Below, one piece after another: positions 15,005-29,800 of a DNA stretch of 64,000 nucleotides. The notes beneath the pieces were generated by a model. It was not told where the DNA came from. It made no database searches and worked only from the letters and a program-made list of their open reading frames with translations. The stretch is from Phytoseiulus persimilis (lineage: Eukaryota; Arthropoda; Arachnida; Mesostigmata; Phytoseiidae), in assembly GCA_037576195.1 (NCBI GenBank), contig CM075102.1, forward strand, positions 34,840,745 to 34,904,744. Reading direction: 5' to 3'. Each line of letters begins with the position of its first letter. Position 1 is the stretch's first letter. The translations under genes were made by a program, and so were the position numbers.

Positions 15005-16194
15005 CTGCTAATCGTCAAGCTCTCTACGCAGCGCGGCTCTGCTTCCCGGTCGATCTTGCTGCTGCCACACGAATTTCCGAGAACAGTGACATCAGATCCG
15101 CAAAAACTAGCTTGCGTTACTCTTCTCCATGAAGGCGCGCGGTGTAACGTAGCTCCCGCTGAAAGCAGGAAGCCGGCTCGTTCAGGCACAAGTGAGCGTC
15201 TTGGCCGGATGAGATGAAACGAACTATATACGATGAGTCCGTTCTGTGCGACCAATCATCTTCGTCCTTGACGAAACCCGGTGTCGCGGTTTACATCGAT
15301 CCTGAATCAGAATTCGATATACATTCCCCAGAATATCCATACACGATTTACCACGCCTCCTTCGTTCTGTAGTATATTTGAGCCTTCGCATTCAAAATAA
15401 CCTTCGAGCTCACATGTACCGCAAGGAAGCATCGATAGCCGAGGAACATTAGTGCTTCAGTTGTTCGAATAACTCACGAGAGTTTGATCGAAATCCTTGC
15501 CGAAGGGTTCTGCGCCAGAAAGTCCAGGTCCGGGGACCAGATTCCCTTAGTTTTGGATAGCCTCGGGCGATCAAGACATCTCGACCCCAGAGATTTCCCA
15601 TCCAGGACTGTTTTGCTCGGAAAACTTCGTGCGAGCCGATTCAACATATCGCTACCAAGGAGTCAAGAGAGTGTGTGATGTCACTCTTCCAATGATCGTG
15701 GTAAGCCGGGATTCGCGACACAGCGGGGGCGTGCAGGGAAATCACGGCCTCGACCGGGTGCCGTGTCGAGCACCCAGCCACACTCCTTCTCATTAGGTAT
15801 GGCGAATGGAGCGAGATCAAGTAATCCGAGTTTTTACAGATCTGTGATTTTTTTTCGAACAGCGGCTGAAGCTAATATCTCCCATTTTGGAAGCAACTGT
15901 TTGAGTTCCAAGACTATCAGTGAGTTCGGAAACTGATGTCGTATTGCCCTGCGAGGTCAAAGACTCTCGAAATCTCATATTCGCCCAGCTTCGATGAACA
16001 TTTCTTGGCGCTCGACCTTTTCTGGGGAACCAGCATCACAGGCGTCCCGGAGAGCACATCGTCGACTGTTTTGTCGTGAACTGTCAGCGATTGGATAGAC
16101 AGAACCCCATCTCGCATTGTGAAAGAGTTGATTCCCTGCGTGAGAATCGCCCCATTCATACCAAGGAGTCTGGTCAGAGACATTTTCACCCAAA

Positions 16195-16570
16195 GACGTT
16201 TCAGCTCCTGAACTCTCCGACCCCGAGGTATTTCAGTGTTTGAGCTCTTCGGTCCCAAATATTCCGGCCTTATGACCGTTCGGTCTCGATCGGTGGCGAT
16301 CGTCTGTGCAACAAACCTCGAATAGTCCCTATGTGCGTAGTCATCCTGCATTGTTTTCTGGATTTCATGTACTCATTTCAATATAAGGAGAATTCGTCAC
16401 TGATTCCCCACCGTTTTGAGTTCCTCTAGCATACTGGTTTCGTTCGCAAGCCCATGAGAGAGCGTAGATGTCTCGGGGCTGGGATGTCTAGGAGCCGAGA
16501 AGTTCGGACCGAGATGTCTGGGGCCGAGAAAAACGGATCGAGACGTTTGGGGCTGAAATGTCAAGTACGG
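16195..16570. repeat. Decayed ~29-bp minisatellite in two inverted blocks
   Basis: At 16,450-16,570 three or more diverged units of about 28-30 bp follow one another, each with a core like GATGTCTGGGGCCGAGA followed by a purine-rich spacer. At 16,195-16,265 the same core appears on the opposite strand. The units are too diverged for exact borders. The block explains the apparent open frames that cross it. Confidence 0.5.
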
Positions 16571-19500
16571 GCCTCGAGGGGCTGTCAGAATACCGAGGCC
16601 TCGCCGACTCGTGAATCTCCATATCCGCTCATGAAGTCGCCCCGACGTGCTAACCCCGAAGTCTAGTTTCGAGGAAGAATCCGAGTTTTGAGTGATGGAA
16701 GAGAAGGTATAGGGTTCTTCTAGTTGAGAGACTAGCGTGATCTCCGGCCAAACCATAATGTGTGCGTAAATTAATCACATACGTATCTCTTTGCCCGGTC
16801 CACCTCAACAAGCGATGTTGCTACAGTTGCTATTCATCCTTCTGACGGCCAGGGGTTCGTTCCATCACAGACACGTGCTTCCTCGGAGAGGAAGAAGGTT
16901 CCTATGCAGTCGTCGCCGGAATGATCTCTGGCCCAGTTGATTGCTGGTTCATACTTACTCGTATTCAAACCCTCCGTCAGGAATCAATCGATCCCGAAAA
17001 AACTTGGGGCTCGGTTTCTCCGAAGTGATATGACATTCAATGAGATCGATGATAGTGTGCGAATGCTGAGTGGGAATGGCGAACTCCGCAGCTTACCTCC
17101 TCCTAACGAAATGCGAAACGGAGGGTTTCTACCTTCAAGCGTTTTTCGAAGCTCCTGTCGTCATCATGAACGTTCAGCGTGAATCGCAGCGGTCACCATC
17201 CGTCTGATTCTCTCATGTGAGGATCGAGTTCTCGGTGAGGGCCACGTATAGGTGTTGACTGACACCCTAAAAGCGACACCTGGATCCTTTGTCTCTGTCC
17301 CGGTAACTATGATCCAGTAGAACGGCACCCTCCTTGAGCTTCGTACCTGCTCTTCCGACAGTTTTGAGGGTTTCTGAAGATTTCCGGCTTGTAGTTTCAA
17401 GATCGAGGACAGAATAAGCTAAGCCTTTGCAGCCGCTTGTCAGTCCTGAACGGTCTGCGGAGCAGAGAGGAGCTGAAAGTTTCGTCCACGAGCTCAACGA
17501 TTTTGTGAACGTCGGGGCGATCTATATCTTCCTCCAACGATGCAAATACGCGGAAAGTATGGACCCACCAGAGGCAGACGCGTGATCCGCAAACCATCGG
17601 AAAGAAGCGAAGGAGGCATTTGACAATCAAGATGGATTGTAGGATATGCGTTGCTACTTGCCACCGGCCTGGGATTCACATCGTTTCGAGAGATTCCTTC
17701 CTCGTCGATTTCGTGACTGAACAAAGTCGGAATCTGATGTGGTTGCTCTGATGAGAGCTTCATGAAAATGAGAATTTTCAACCTCTGTTCAACCTCTCAG
17801 CCAGCCCTCCGAAGTGTCCCGGGATCACCTTTCGGTATTGCTTCAGTTGCACTCCCTATCACCTCGCAAATCCCATTGCGGGCGGTGGGCTTGGATCTCA
17901 AGATGGTTCAGATTTAATTCTGATATAAATTAAAATTAAATTTTCAAATTCTGACATTTCCTCACTGGAATCATTGATGCATTCGCCCAGGGTTGACATG
18001 TGGAAAAATGGCTGTTCCTACTTGTGAAGTACCAATCTCTGAATATTTCGGCACCATGGAAACTAACCGGCGGTTCGTCATCCTCAGGTCCTCCAAAGAA
18101 GTGTCTCCCACGAGCTCCCGTTGTTGTACTTTATTCTTCCCAATCATGACGGGCGAGGATTCACTATGCATTAATGAGCGGGAAGAAGGGTCTGTTGTGA
18201 TGAGACCAGTTCTGTGTGCGATCGCTCTGTGTGAAGTCTGGCCAAGTGAGGGACGTTAGAGAAGCCGATGCTGGGAGAGAACACCTCCCATGTAGAGCCT
18301 GATCTGAGAGTCCTTCATCTGATCAGTCCCTCTCAGCGGAACGTCGAGGTAATTCAACGAAAATCATATTTTCGAGAGAAAATCAATTTCTCCTTGACCT
18401 GGTCCCGATTCAGATGCGCCCGTCTGGGGCCTCCTTCAAAACATTCTGACAGCGTTCAGCTACGCCTCTGTATCGCAAGACCGGTTTTGAGCTTCAAGGA
18501 GAAATGGGACGGGCGATGCGGTAGGAAAACTATTTCGGTCGACAGGCGCAACAACAACATGGGAGATATCCCCTGTGTTCCCTCTGCTCTTCGGTGGGAA
18601 GCATCCGATGGAGAAAAATAACACGAAAAAGCTTTGTCTCTATCACAATATTCCAATAAGTTTGCGAGCTTGCAAGACTCGATCGTATTCGGTTGTGAGC
18701 GCGAACCGTGGGGCCACACGTTGAAATACAATACGTGATCTATTCTGCATGCCCTTGCTCCTACAAGAGGTTCACTACTCCAACGAGCGGGTCACGTTCG
18801 GAGGTGTGATGCGAAAAGGGTAGAATAATCCCGAGTGGAAGGAGGACCGATAATCTGGTGGATGTTGTTTCCGAATTTCTGCTCAATCAATGCTGAGCGT
18901 GCATTTTGACTGGCAGCTAGTCGGATCTGGCTCTCGGAGATTCGGATTCGCCCCACGTTCTGGTAAATAGTTTGCCTTGTTGGCGATGAAATCTCAAGTT
19001 TCTACTTGAAACAAGCCATGAGGTTTGTAGAAGGTCAAGCTTCTCCCTCGAGGATGATTGCCCGCCATCGGCAGAGCGTAGGGCTCAGGAGAACAGGTTC
19101 TCGATCGTTCCGAACCCGACACCGCATTAAACTTCAAATATCTTCGAATATGAGGGAAGATTCGGAGCCGTCGGCTTACGTCGAGATTCTGCTGACTCGC
19201 ATCCTCAGCATTCGTTCTCGGATTTCGAAAGAATCTTCATCGCCTCGCAGGGTTTTGAGAATTGGAAATATTTGAAATTCGAGCGCTGGATACATGCTTC
19301 CCATATCTGGTATTGAGTGCTCAATCGTTGCCCGCTGACAGCTTTGTGGAGGAAAGATCCCATGACACTGCCGCAATGAGCGTTTCCAGAGTCCTAGGTC
19401 TGTGTGCAATGGTCAATAAAACGCGTCTGTCACTCAACCCCAACGGAAGTCGTTTCACTCCCAACGAGCATTGTTAGAGTCGTCTTCTGTCGGAATGCCA

Positions 19501-20878
19501 GCCGTGATCGGTGACGCCCGGACCCCATTCGAAGTTTTCATGAAGAAGCACCGAGCTTATTCCCTGATCGACACTTTAATCGTCTGGCTAAGCGACGTGG
19601 AAAGGGCTCGAGTTCATTTGATGCGAAGACTGGTGACGATGTACGTCCGTACGCACGTCCACTTCCATGAGGCTCCGTTCGTAACAGGTGCCCAGGAGCT
19701 TTCTTTGGTTGTCCGAAGCGGTACCGCCGCTTGCATTTGGGGGATGCTGATTTCGCCTCGAGGCAGAATCCCTTTGTCCGATCAAAGGGGTTCGCGACTC
19801 TTCTCTGTTTCGCCGGAATATTCGCGCAGGCTCAGCAGCCAATCGAGCACATCAAGGAATAACATTTCCTTTAGCTCAAATCCCCGTCTGCGGCTCATGG
19901 TGACCAACAAGTGCACCACTGTTACCACTGGACAGGAGTTTCCGAAGGCGTCGCGAGCAGCGACGGGTGATCCGCTTGGCGACAAGCGGGTATCCGCTCG
20001 CACTCTGATCCGGAGATTACTTCACTCCGACGAATCACTGTCGGACAGCCGTCAAGGAGCTTTCTGTCGCCGATCTGATAGAGACAAAGTGCAGTGAAGT
20101 CAACTAGGGCATACCAGCACATAGCCTCCACATCTCAACTCAGCCCATTCGCGTACAATCGACCTCTCTCACGTCGGACGGAGGCTCCTTAGAGCGTCCT
20201 AGTCAAGTTTCAGCGTCACGGAAACACCATGATTGTAGAGGACAACCCGCGGAGTTCAAGTGCACTTCAAATTGCAAAAAGTTCATGCAGCCGTAAGCTT
20301 GTTCCGTCAAACTGCGCCTGCGACAGGACGTGATGTGGCATCTCGGTGGAGGAAGAACGCTGCCGAGCGGAATTTTCTCGAGAGATCCAAGGATGCGAGG
20401 AGGAATAATGAACGTTACTTCGCTTGTAGCCCCGCACACTGTTTTCAGGAGTATTTCCGTATCGCCGGAACTCGGACGCATGTGATTCGGCGACCCGTGT
20501 TGCTTTCAGGTTCATCAAGAGGCTCCAGCCGACAATTCGAGGATTGAAGCGTAAGGTACGCGTACCACACGGCCCTTGGGATGTTTAGAGGCTCATATCA
20601 TTAGATAATCATGAACCGCTCGATTCAGTTTGTGCGAATCATGGTCGCTCCAAATTAGGCTGACTCCACGAGAGCTTATCCGGTTGACCTAACGGCAAGA
20701 AGCTGCTCGAAGTCGATTCCAAGAGGGAAGAAGCATGGCATGCGATGCAAGCGGTACATGAGTGCCTTTCGCAGCGAATGGAAGCGTTTGCGCATCGATC
20801 CACATGCGTGCCTTCGACACATGCTGGTTGAAGTAGGTCGAACATATCCGTTTCCTCCTACGAGATTGCTCGAGGTCG

Positions 20879-20892
20879 CCCCCCCCCCCCCC
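20879..20892. repeat. C14 homopolymer
   Basis: Fourteen consecutive C residues on the plus strand followed by an A and more C-rich sequence. It is a simple repeat and a likely place for length errors in assembly. Confidence 0.9.
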
Positions 20893-23800
20893 ACCTCCCG
20901 AAAAAATAAGAGAGTGATCCATACCCAAAACGTTCAGTCAGCTCGCTGAATCCTTGTTTCTCGGCAGCTTTTATGATATTAAACTTTCTAGTGATTGGAT
21001 GGGCCCTGTTCCTAACACCTGCGGTCCTGCGTGGCACAAGAACGGTTTCCTGCACGCGAGAATATCCCACAACTCGGATCCTCTCTCCTTGTGAGCATCC
21101 GAACGACATGCAGACGACTTGACAGCTTACATCCGTACTTTCGTCCCGCATCACCCGGTTGTTGCTCGAGGCCGGTCCTCCCCAGCGATGGCAGCTTGCC
21201 CACTTCTGTGGGTTCCATCGGTGGGTTCCTCTTAGCGAGCTACTCCCGGAACTCTTCACAATACATACACTAACCCCATTCCGAGTCCCGAATCCGGGAT
21301 GCAGAATCTGGATCTGTGTTTCTCAAAGCTGGCCATGGTGCGTGTTTTTGATAATGTTCCTTCTCCTCTTGAGCTCGACACATGGAGTCCAAGATCCAGA
21401 TGAATTGCAATGGATGACTCTTCGTCGCTGAAAGTCGTGCTGATGTGAACACATTGGGAGGTTTGCGCTTGGCATGTTCTATTCCGGTTGTTCTCAAACT
21501 ACCTTGACACATCGAGCCCCCGGGGCTTTACCACTAGGGGTCAATATCGACTACTTTGAGGATCAGTGGTCTATTCTGAGCCCTGAATCAGGAGCATTAG
21601 TTTTTTCTGGCTTCGGGGAGACTGCTCTGGGGAACTTGAGTTCTGCTGCTTCTTCACAAGAGCGACGTTCCGCCCGGATATTTCAATCGAATTGAGGGGT
21701 GTGAATGCAATTAAACCAACGTGAAGCCAAAGAGCTCTACCGATACTCTCGGATGTGCCCGCCTCATTGACCCCACGCTCCAAAGAAAGGTGACGAGTCA
21801 TGAGTCACGTTGTCGTTTTGGCGAGCTGGAGCAATCCCACAAGCGAGATTGTCATGTTCCTCCTCAGTCGAGGGGCGAATGGAAGCGAATTTCGTTTCTG
21901 TCTGGGGATGATCCCGACTGGAACGCTAGTCGAAATGAATGAAACTTTCCGAGAGCTAGACCGGTGCAGACAGTGACACACCGGCAAGAGTTTCTCCCGA
22001 TTGTTCAGGAATACGTGGACATCGTTGGAAAATCATTAATGTTGAAGGACATAACAATCGACCCTTACGTAACGAGAAGTCCCGATAGGGGAGTAATCCT
22101 TTGACAACAATAGGACGCCACCTATTCAAACATTGTCACGCGGTGCGATTCGGCGGCTCCCAATGGCTGCTCTCCGAGGCAGGAGTCGTTTCAGTCGGTT
22201 CCGCACTTCGCGAATCCGAGGAACGCAAGCGGGCACCTGAAGTTCTGACTGCAGGATCAGAACTGGGCAATAGTCAGGGTCGTCAACATTCCAGGGCTCT
22301 GAAACATCAAACTCTGCTCGTCCGGCTGATTACATGCCTCCTGAGGCACGATTATTTCCAATGGTATCGTGTCCTTTTTGGAAGGCTCTTTCAACAGCAC
22401 AGTCCTTGATTTTGAGTGACAGTCTGCAGATTCCACTGACCAGGTTCCGATCGAACTAGTTGGTAGCGAACGAAGAAAGAAAAGTTCGTGTTTTTCGTCA
22501 CTTCGTGTCTCAAAGCTGATGGTACAAAAACAGCAGGAGTTTCCTGATGTCGAACCATTATCCGAGCCATCCACGTTCAAGCTCTTTCTCTTTGATTTTT
22601 TTTTTCTGAGATTTCGGGAGGAGGGAGTTTTCAAATCGACGGGAATAGCTGTTTTTTCCTCAGTCTTCGAGGTCCGTCACGATCGTTCAATCCTCCAACA
22701 TTTCCTCGAAAATAATCTAGGGCAGACCAAACCACTGTCGTTTTCCTCCATCCGGCCCGAGTCGATTGCATGAACCTGCTTAGCGAGCTCGCATGCGAGG
22801 AGAGCAGAGCAAGCTCAAGTCTACGTAGGGGGGCAGATAGGAAGGACTCCCTAGAACGAAGCTTCCCGTCCTAGAAGAGGAATCGAACTATAGTGAACTG
22901 TGGAAATAAGATTTTGTTCGAATGCATGCTCCCTGTGGGCAACTGAAAGCAAGCCTCTCATGATGCCTCCGGCGCTGAAAGATGATCTTGGGAAGCGAAA
23001 AGCGGAGCTAGCGGGGCAATCCGCGCAGACTCGCCATTCGATTGAGGAACGAAAGCAGGTGATCTCCCAGGAATCGTTCCGGCGTCTTTTCGACTCCGGG
23101 GCGATCAAATCAAGACACTGTGAAGCCCTCGGTGACGTTGTCGGAAGCCTCACCGACGTTTGCTCTTGAGAGATTTGCTCTCCCGAGGAACGAAGCACCA
23201 CAGGTGGTCGACTCCAGGAGAACCAAGATTCCCATTCCTCTCGTTGATTCGGGGAAGGAGCCATCTCTCCAATCAAGATATCGGATCCGTGAGCGTTTCC
23301 GCAACACTTGGTGCAGCGTGACAGCGATCCGAGGGGTGCAAGCGAGAGTTATCAGCGCGGTCGACGTTCGGTGATAACGTTTCCAAGTCGGACTGACTCC
23401 GTTTATCACGACAGGCTTCCCCCTCCCGCGAGGAGCGGCATCAGGAGGGCTCCTTGGTAAGACCAGAGAGGGATCGACTGCTCAGTCAGAGCCATATGAT
23501 TGATTGTGTTCGAGATCAGACCTGGTCACACGTACACTGCGAAAATTACTGCTGGAAAAACTCCCGGAAAACATCGGAGAACCCTTTTTCAATTTTCCTG
23601 GCGGCATCTCGCTCAACTGTTTCGAGGCTTATCTTAGAACGCTCTTTCTCAGGCTCTTTTCTCCTTTCTCGTATCTCACTTCATAACTGAGCTTCCTCCG
23701 GAAGAGCAGCGCATTTCCTCGCTTCGGAAAGCGAGCTGCATAAAGGGATGGTCTCGTGTTGTGCTCCGCCGACCGATAGCAACCTGACCAGAAACGTCTC

Positions 23801-26800
23801 AGATAGTCCCGCTTTTCTTTTGACTCCTAAATCTCCTCAGATTCAGCTGAGGCCACCCGTGGAGAAGAAAACTCACTGTCTCGACTGCTAAGTACGCCCC
23901 CTCCGCATGTAGAGCTCGCGACAGTTGTTAGGCGACTGGGAGAGCCAGCAGCGAGCGAAACCTGCCCAGCACCTGGCCAGAGGAGATGAAAAGCGCCAAT
24001 TCTATTGAATGAGTTGCCGCTCATGCCATCCGATCGCGGTGGCTCTTTTGTAGTGACTCGACAATGACCATGGCTTCCTCAAAACTGGAACACTGATATT
24101 CCTAGACAGCCCGGAAATTCTCCGATCCTTGGGAATCGTTCGAATCACCACTTCAGATTCCGCTCGCTTGAATGCGTGCACAGTCACTCTCAACTCATTT
24201 TCCCGGTCAGAAATCCGGAGGAGAACAGATTTCCTGACTCGTTGGAAGTGATACGCGCAGTCATTATGTAAATTCAACGTTCATTAATTTTAAGAACGGT
24301 GCCCGAGTGCGTTCATTCATTGGCGTGAGGGAATTCCGCCGCTCATGGGAGTTCATTGATTAACTTCAGGGAGTGGAGCCGCTTCGCCAAAAGTCGGTGA
24401 TTCTTTGGTATCGCCACAGTCGACCGCAGAGAGCTTTCATTGCAGCTCCAATGGAAGGGGGTCAGCGAGATGAGGTTCCCGGCACAGGGTTCCAGATGAA
24501 GAATCCTGACTCTTTCCTGTCCGCATCGAACGGTATCGAGGTCCTCCTCATGACATCGGGGCCGACTTTTACGTTCTCAAACAATCGACAAGGCTCACAT
24601 GATCGTGCTGGCACGCAAGATTCACTTAATTATGAAGTTCACAATCAGGAGGTACACGCATCGATCTCATCGAGGTTGCTGCGTGCTTCACGCCCTCGCA
24701 ATTATCTACGGCAGCGCATCCTGCCTTCGAAACAGAACCGACTTCCCGCCTGGTTAAATAACTCCTCACTGAATAACTCAGAATTTCTACAAACACTCGA
24801 GTTCAGTAGAGCGAAATTCTCACTGAAATTCTTCTCGTAACGTTTCATCGGACCGTTAGGAATGAATCATTTCGTTACCAAGATACACACGCTTGGATCT
24901 CATTCCAGCAGGTCTCAGCCTGGTCGCTGCTCCGCGTATGCCCAAATCCTTTCGGCTACAAGCTTTCCGAACAGATATCGAGCACACGTGGAAGAGGCGC
25001 TGGTCGTATCGCGATGAATCGCGTTGGATAATTTCCGCGCTCCTGACCAACGCGTGGTTACTCTCTAGCCGACGCTGCTACCCGCTGCCAGCTGGTTACT
25101 TTTTGTCATGCATTTAGGTGTTCGGAGATACATTGTCCGCTATTCCGGAATATAGCCTAGAAACAAGCTGGTAGATTTCCAGTCTTCACGAAGTTCGACT
25201 ATTTGGATCCCCAGAGGTTTCTGGGAGAGTCCGAGGCAACGGTGGGCTGCCGTACTCGGCACCCACCCCGTTCCAACCACCTGGCCATCAAGACTTTCAA
25301 GGAGCCGGTTCGTAGTAATCGTAATTGAATCGCGGTTGAGCCGAGCTGAGGCGTACCTTTAGTCTGCAATGAGGAAGCTCACATCTGGTCGGGAGGAAGC
25401 GAGCCGGGCTCGACGGAATCGGGACATGAATTAACACAACAGAATGCGGGCGGCTACTTTCTCGAGATCTTAACATTCAATATGAAGATCGATGCTGAAT
25501 ATGGAGCAATCTCGAATATCATCAGTTTTCAAGAAACTTCTTTGAAGCTGGACGAAGTGAATGCGATTTCCCTCGTTATGAATGGGCGAAAGTGGCTCCC
25601 CGTAAGCTTTCTACTTCCGTGAGGACCAGCTCTGCCTGGGTCGATACTTCGATATCTGAACCGCGATTTTAATAGTTCTGTCAACATGGTAGAGAATTTA
25701 TGTGGGGTGAGGCGCTCGCCACTCATGGGAGAGCTTGATTTACGGCTCGAGGCCGATTCAGTGGGACCGGTCCCATGCCCTTATCGTTCTTCCGCACGCG
25801 AACGGTCTCTCTTTCGGATTTTCGTCAAACGCGACACGTGTCAGACTTTCGAGTCGCTCGTTGGAGCCCAAGGGTTGAACCTGCTGGCGGGGTCGACTTC
25901 TTTCCTCATTAACGGAACGGGTAACTTTCCTCATTCCACTCTGATCGAGATTTGTTCAATCGGCCCCGGTCACCACGAAGAGCCGAATCCGAATCAGTCC
26001 TGGGTCGCTAACTCTGCGACACACGAGGCAGAATATTCCGAACCGTGAGCCGGCTGCGAACCCAATGCGATTGCGCTCTTGAGATCGGAGAGAGTAAACT
26101 GCGTTCTTTCCTAAACGGTCTACTCTCCCGAGCCATGGGCAGACGGAGAACTTTTCAAATCATCGGCGACGATCGCAAAACTGGTATGACATGCGTACCA
26201 ACCTGCCGAAGGATTTCGCGTTTTTTGCCGGCTCCTGTACGAGGATTTGTTCTTGATGGCTGAAGTTCAGAAACCACACCACGCACAAGACTCGCAAAGA
26301 AGACGACGGCATCGTATTCACATCGAAGAGTCGCGCTTCCTGAACTGGGGAACTGTCGTTCAATGCTCATCCGGTCCGTCACTTCGATCTCTAGCCTTTG
26401 AGTGTTTTCGCTTCGAGCACGCCGTGTTCAGGAGTACGTCCAGGAGGAGCAGACCTTTCCCAAACTTCCCTTCTCCTCGCTCCGCCTTTCCAGGAGGGAG
26501 CGACATGCGATTACCAAGACCTTTCCGGTGAAAACTGTCCAGCTCAAGAACGGGTTCAGTCTTGAGATCTCGTTTGTTTCTGCTTCACTGCTCTCCGAGG
26601 TTGCTCATCTCCTGGCAACTCGGGTTCGTCTCGAAAAGATGCAAACAGAGAATTTCGAGCTTCATATTTATTCAAAACACTCGCGGCGAACTACATCAAC
26701 ACGGATGCAACCTCCCCCTGAGCAATTTCGAGAGTCCTGAAGCATAATCCCGCCTCTTGTGACCTCAAGAGCAGGTATTCGTGCAAAGTGCCAATTTTCT

Positions 26801-29800
26801 TCCAGCGTGTCACACGCTGACCAGCTGAAACCCTTGGAGACCAAGCGATGAATTCCATTGAAGACGCCAGGACAGGTGGCAGCCGTCTTCTCCACTGTAG
26901 CCGGGTTCGTTTCTCACCCGATGAAGCACCATTCTGCTCGACTCTGGGTTGTTTCCAACTAATTTGCGGGGATTGATTGCATGGTCATGCTGTTGTCGCT
27001 GGGTCTAGCGTTGCCGATTCCCTCATCCGGGCGAAAGCAGTTCCAGAATCCACTAGTCTCTTCTTGGAGGTGCGGAATCCAAAAGCACACCGTTCCGCGC
27101 CTGTCCGTTTCTAGATACAATTTCAGGCCAGAGCATTTTCCCGAGAGATTTCGGAGCCCGGGTCTGCTCCGTTCCCGATTGTGATGCTTTCTGAGATGTC
27201 AGTTTATTTCCATATTTGGATGATAACAGGGGTTCTCCCAGAGTTTGAAACGACGTCGCTCGTGGAAATTCATTGATCAAGAAACGATCCCCCGGAGAGT
27301 TTTTTTTTCCCTTTACACAACGAGAACAGCATGAATCGCGCAGCCCGAGGTAGTGAGATTGGAGGAAGATTCAAGGCTCAGCATTGGATAGGAATGTAAG
27401 CAGACAGGGGGACGGCGGGATGAGCAGGTGGACACTGACTCGTCTCGAAAGTCTGTCCGTCGACGGAGAGGGTTTAGCGCAACTCCTGTTCTGCAAAGGG
27501 AGGCGCATTTGAAGTTGACTTCCTAAAATAGGATCAATAGAGGTGGGTCCTCAAGCATGGAAGCTGGTGCACATTGATGAGATCACCCCACTTCGCCAAA
27601 TATCGAATGACAGAGCTGCACAAGTTGAGTGCTCAGCTGAATGCTTCGATTTGGCTCCCTCCGGTTGAGCTGAAAGTCTTCCGGCCGAAACAGGCCGCGT
27701 GCACTTTATTCGATTCGATTTCCGAACAATGAGTGCAACTCAGAGGGCCCCCTGACACCGTCCGCTGTGTCCTTGGGTTGGGTTGAAGTGACATACGAGG
27801 AATCTACACACTCTTGATCGTTCTGATCATAATTTGAGAATTGAGGGATGCAGTATTAGACATTACATGCCAAAATAAGGCGGCCGGGACTCGGAAAAAT
27901 TCATGCGAAACCTAGTCATACTGAGCGGAATCCAGGCATTATGGGCAAAACCTAGATTTTCTAGGTTCCCATGGAATCCAAGTTCCTGCCCGAATGGAGC
28001 CCTGAAGAGGACCTGATGAACGTTTTTACCTTCCTTTCGCGGATCGCCGAGTCGACCGTCGTAACTGCCCGGCCGGCGGCGCTCCGTTTAATTGAAACTT
28101 CTGACTGTCTGAGCTGGCGGTCTCAGAGTGCCTCGCGGTACAGAAGTTTGCCTTGACGCACTCAGCGGTACAGAGAGCTGTGTTTATCCAGCTGACATTC
28201 GAGTCAATTCGGACAACTCCCACGGCTTGTTTGTCCACAGGTTGCACAGTCTTCCGTCCCTGTCGGAAAACGCTGAGAAAGCAGTGGATCGAGAGCTAAG
28301 TGTAGCGTTCCGTCGGTCGTTGGCATTGAACTTGAACAGCGGGGATCACGAGCAGGGATCGTTCCCGATCAAGGAAAATGCGGTGTGTTCTCGGGTTTCG
28401 TTATCAAAATACCAGAAACGGTTGAGCGATCCTTTTTTGGGTCAAGGGCCGTCGGCGTTCTCATCTGTTACTTATTTCAGGCTCTAAGTACGGCGACACA
28501 TTTGGCGAGACCTACACACATTGAACAACTTCAGTCCGGCGACTGTGCGTTCAAGTGCGATGGATCGCCTCCGCAGGAATCTCCTTAGATTCAAGCACAA
28601 CCCAAGACTCTATCTCGATGTTTCTCCGGAACTTCGCGACTCCGGAGAAAAAACCCGGGAAATTTGACCGCAAGCAGTTGAGATAGGGAAACAGGCTCTG
28701 AGAAAGATTGACGAGGAATCCCGTTCCCCTCAGGGCTCCGCATCCACTCGCTCGTGACTACCTCGTGCTCACGAAAACAATGGAATATTGACAATGGAAT
28801 ATGCCATCGCTGATGATTAGGAAGAGAGATTTTTGTGTGTCTCGATGGAGGCAGGCGAAGTCGCAAATTTTCCGTCTTCGGCACTAGAGTTCAAGCGAAC
28901 ACCTGATCGTTGACCGTCGACGCACGATTGAGGAGCCCGAATTCGCAACTCCAAATTTCTAACAATCGAGTTCCCAGTCAGGAATTATCGCACCAACTTC
29001 CGACAGAGTTATTTGCGCTTTTCCTTGAAACGCTTCACTCCTGGTTTCTCTCCACTTCTTACGCTTTCAAGAAAAGTGCAAAATAACGTTTTTGGAAATT
29101 GCTTCGATGAATTTCCGACTGGAAACTCGACTTCGAAAAATTCGGAGTTACGGCGTTTTGAATCTTGGCTCTTCAATTGTTGTCATGGAATCGCCGCGGT
29201 CGCTCCGAGCTACGCTTCCGCGAGTTTGACACTTCAGACTGACAGATTTCAGCTGAGAAGCAGCATCCACTCCCTATGCAAGCGAGGCGGAACTTATCCC
29301 GCTTGAAAACCAGAAGCAAAACACATGTTCCTTTAGAGTCATGACAAGTGCCCTTCATTCAGGTTGTGCCATTCCCTGCCTGCTCTCATATTCAGGCGTC
29401 AGCAAGACTTTTCTCCGGGGATCAGAAACTATCCATTTCAGCATAGGCTATGCGATCTAGGACCATCAGCTGCCACTCACGCTATATCTCGATTTCGAGA
29501 TGGTTGCATTCCGAAGAAATTCAGTCTGGCCCACTCCGTGTGAATGAATGGCTCCTCCAGTACTTCTCAGTATTACAATTCTGACAGCGTTTCTCTCGGA
29601 ACATGGGCCTTGTGCGAACAGGATGGAGGACATAGAAGTGACGATCAGACGCAATGTGTTTGACAACGGTCGCGTTTGGCAGATACACGCAGTCTGGTGG
29701 CAAACATCTTTCAGAATGGTATGCGCGAGTTTTCACTCCTGCGGGAGCACGCACACGCATCCGCGGAGAGCCGAAGCAGAGCATCGAGACTCTTCCCTTC

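Noticed and set aside
15917-16351. 144-codon minus-strand open frame
   Set aside because: It partly overlaps the decayed minisatellite block, and no splice borders or family could be found.
19471-20097. 208-codon plus-strand open frame
   Set aside because: Composition looks random, with no domain, leader or splice support. Length is close to chance for the region.
24373-24840. 155-codon plus-strand open frame
   Set aside because: The tail consists of imperfect inverted GAATTTC-type repeats and the rest shows no protein-like pattern.
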